Source: Bacteroidota bacterium
GTDB lineage: Bacteria; Bacteroidota; Bacteroidia; Bacteroidales; B18-G4
Length of the DNA: 5,741 nucleotides
NCBI GenBank assembly: GCA_003648575.1
Contig: QMPN01000198.1
Span: forward strand, 1 to 5,741
Direction of reading: 5' to 3'
The position numbers were made by a program, and so were the translations under genes. Positions 5,724-5,741 of this stretch are shown in pieces. The notes beneath the pieces are model-generated. The model made no database searches. It had not been told where the DNA came from and was given only the letters and a program-made list of their open reading frames with translations. How positions within the stretch are numbered: the stretch's first letter is position 1; each line of letters opens with the position of its first letter.

Positions 5724-5741
5724 GCCAGGTAATAGAAATAC

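Noticed and set aside
5724..5741. Start of a further operon gene or a terminator after the kinase
   Set aside because: Only 18 bases remain, with no start codon followed by readable sequence and no hairpin, so nothing can be supported.
1..5741. A previously undescribed biological system
   Set aside because: All five genes belong to known families in ordinary arrangements. The repeat tail and start-codon oddities deserve a look, but do not amount to a new system.

Overview
The window looks like chromosome from a Bacteroidota (Bacteroidetes) bacterium, probably Bacteroidales-like. The evidence is a TAnnTTTG promoter -7 box (the Bacteroidetes sigma consensus) in front of every transcription unit that starts here, the near absence of Shine-Dalgarno sequences, and protein types common in that phylum: a lipoprotein Wza-like exporter and a tyrosine autokinase with a Gly-Tyr tail. 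No database search was possible, so the taxonomic call is an inference.

The left part holds housekeeping genes. The first 40 codons of topA (DNA topoisomerase I) run leftward off the edge from 122. A 168-bp divergent intergenic region with two promoter candidates separates topA from miaB (tRNA A37 methylthiotransferase), which runs rightward to 1619 and appears to use a TTG start. miaB converges on ppa (family I inorganic pyrophosphatase, minus strand, stop at 1646) with a gap of only 26 bp, which contains a short CATGTAA repeat.

The right part is the start of an extracellular or capsular polysaccharide secretion operon. A second divergent intergenic region (about 2318-2487) carries back-to-back promoter candidates for ppa and for the operon. 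The operon starts with a 257-aa outer-membrane lipoprotein of the Wza/BexD export family. Two bases after its stop comes a roughly 819-aa fused Wzz/BY-kinase (Wzc type). Together they make the expected core of a Wzy-dependent type secretion machine: inner-membrane co-polymerase and autokinase docked to an outer-membrane export ring. The glycosyltransferases, flippase, polymerase and phosphatase that should accompany them are not in the window and may lie downstream of 5741.

The most distinctive sequence is the kinase C-terminus, Tyr-(Gly-Tyr)x11-Tyr, encoded by a degenerate hexanucleotide repeat containing an 18-bp near-perfect duplication. It could change the number of phosphorylatable tyrosines without shifting frame. 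I see no mobile element, CRISPR array, tRNA or rRNA, and nothing that amounts to a clearly new biological system.
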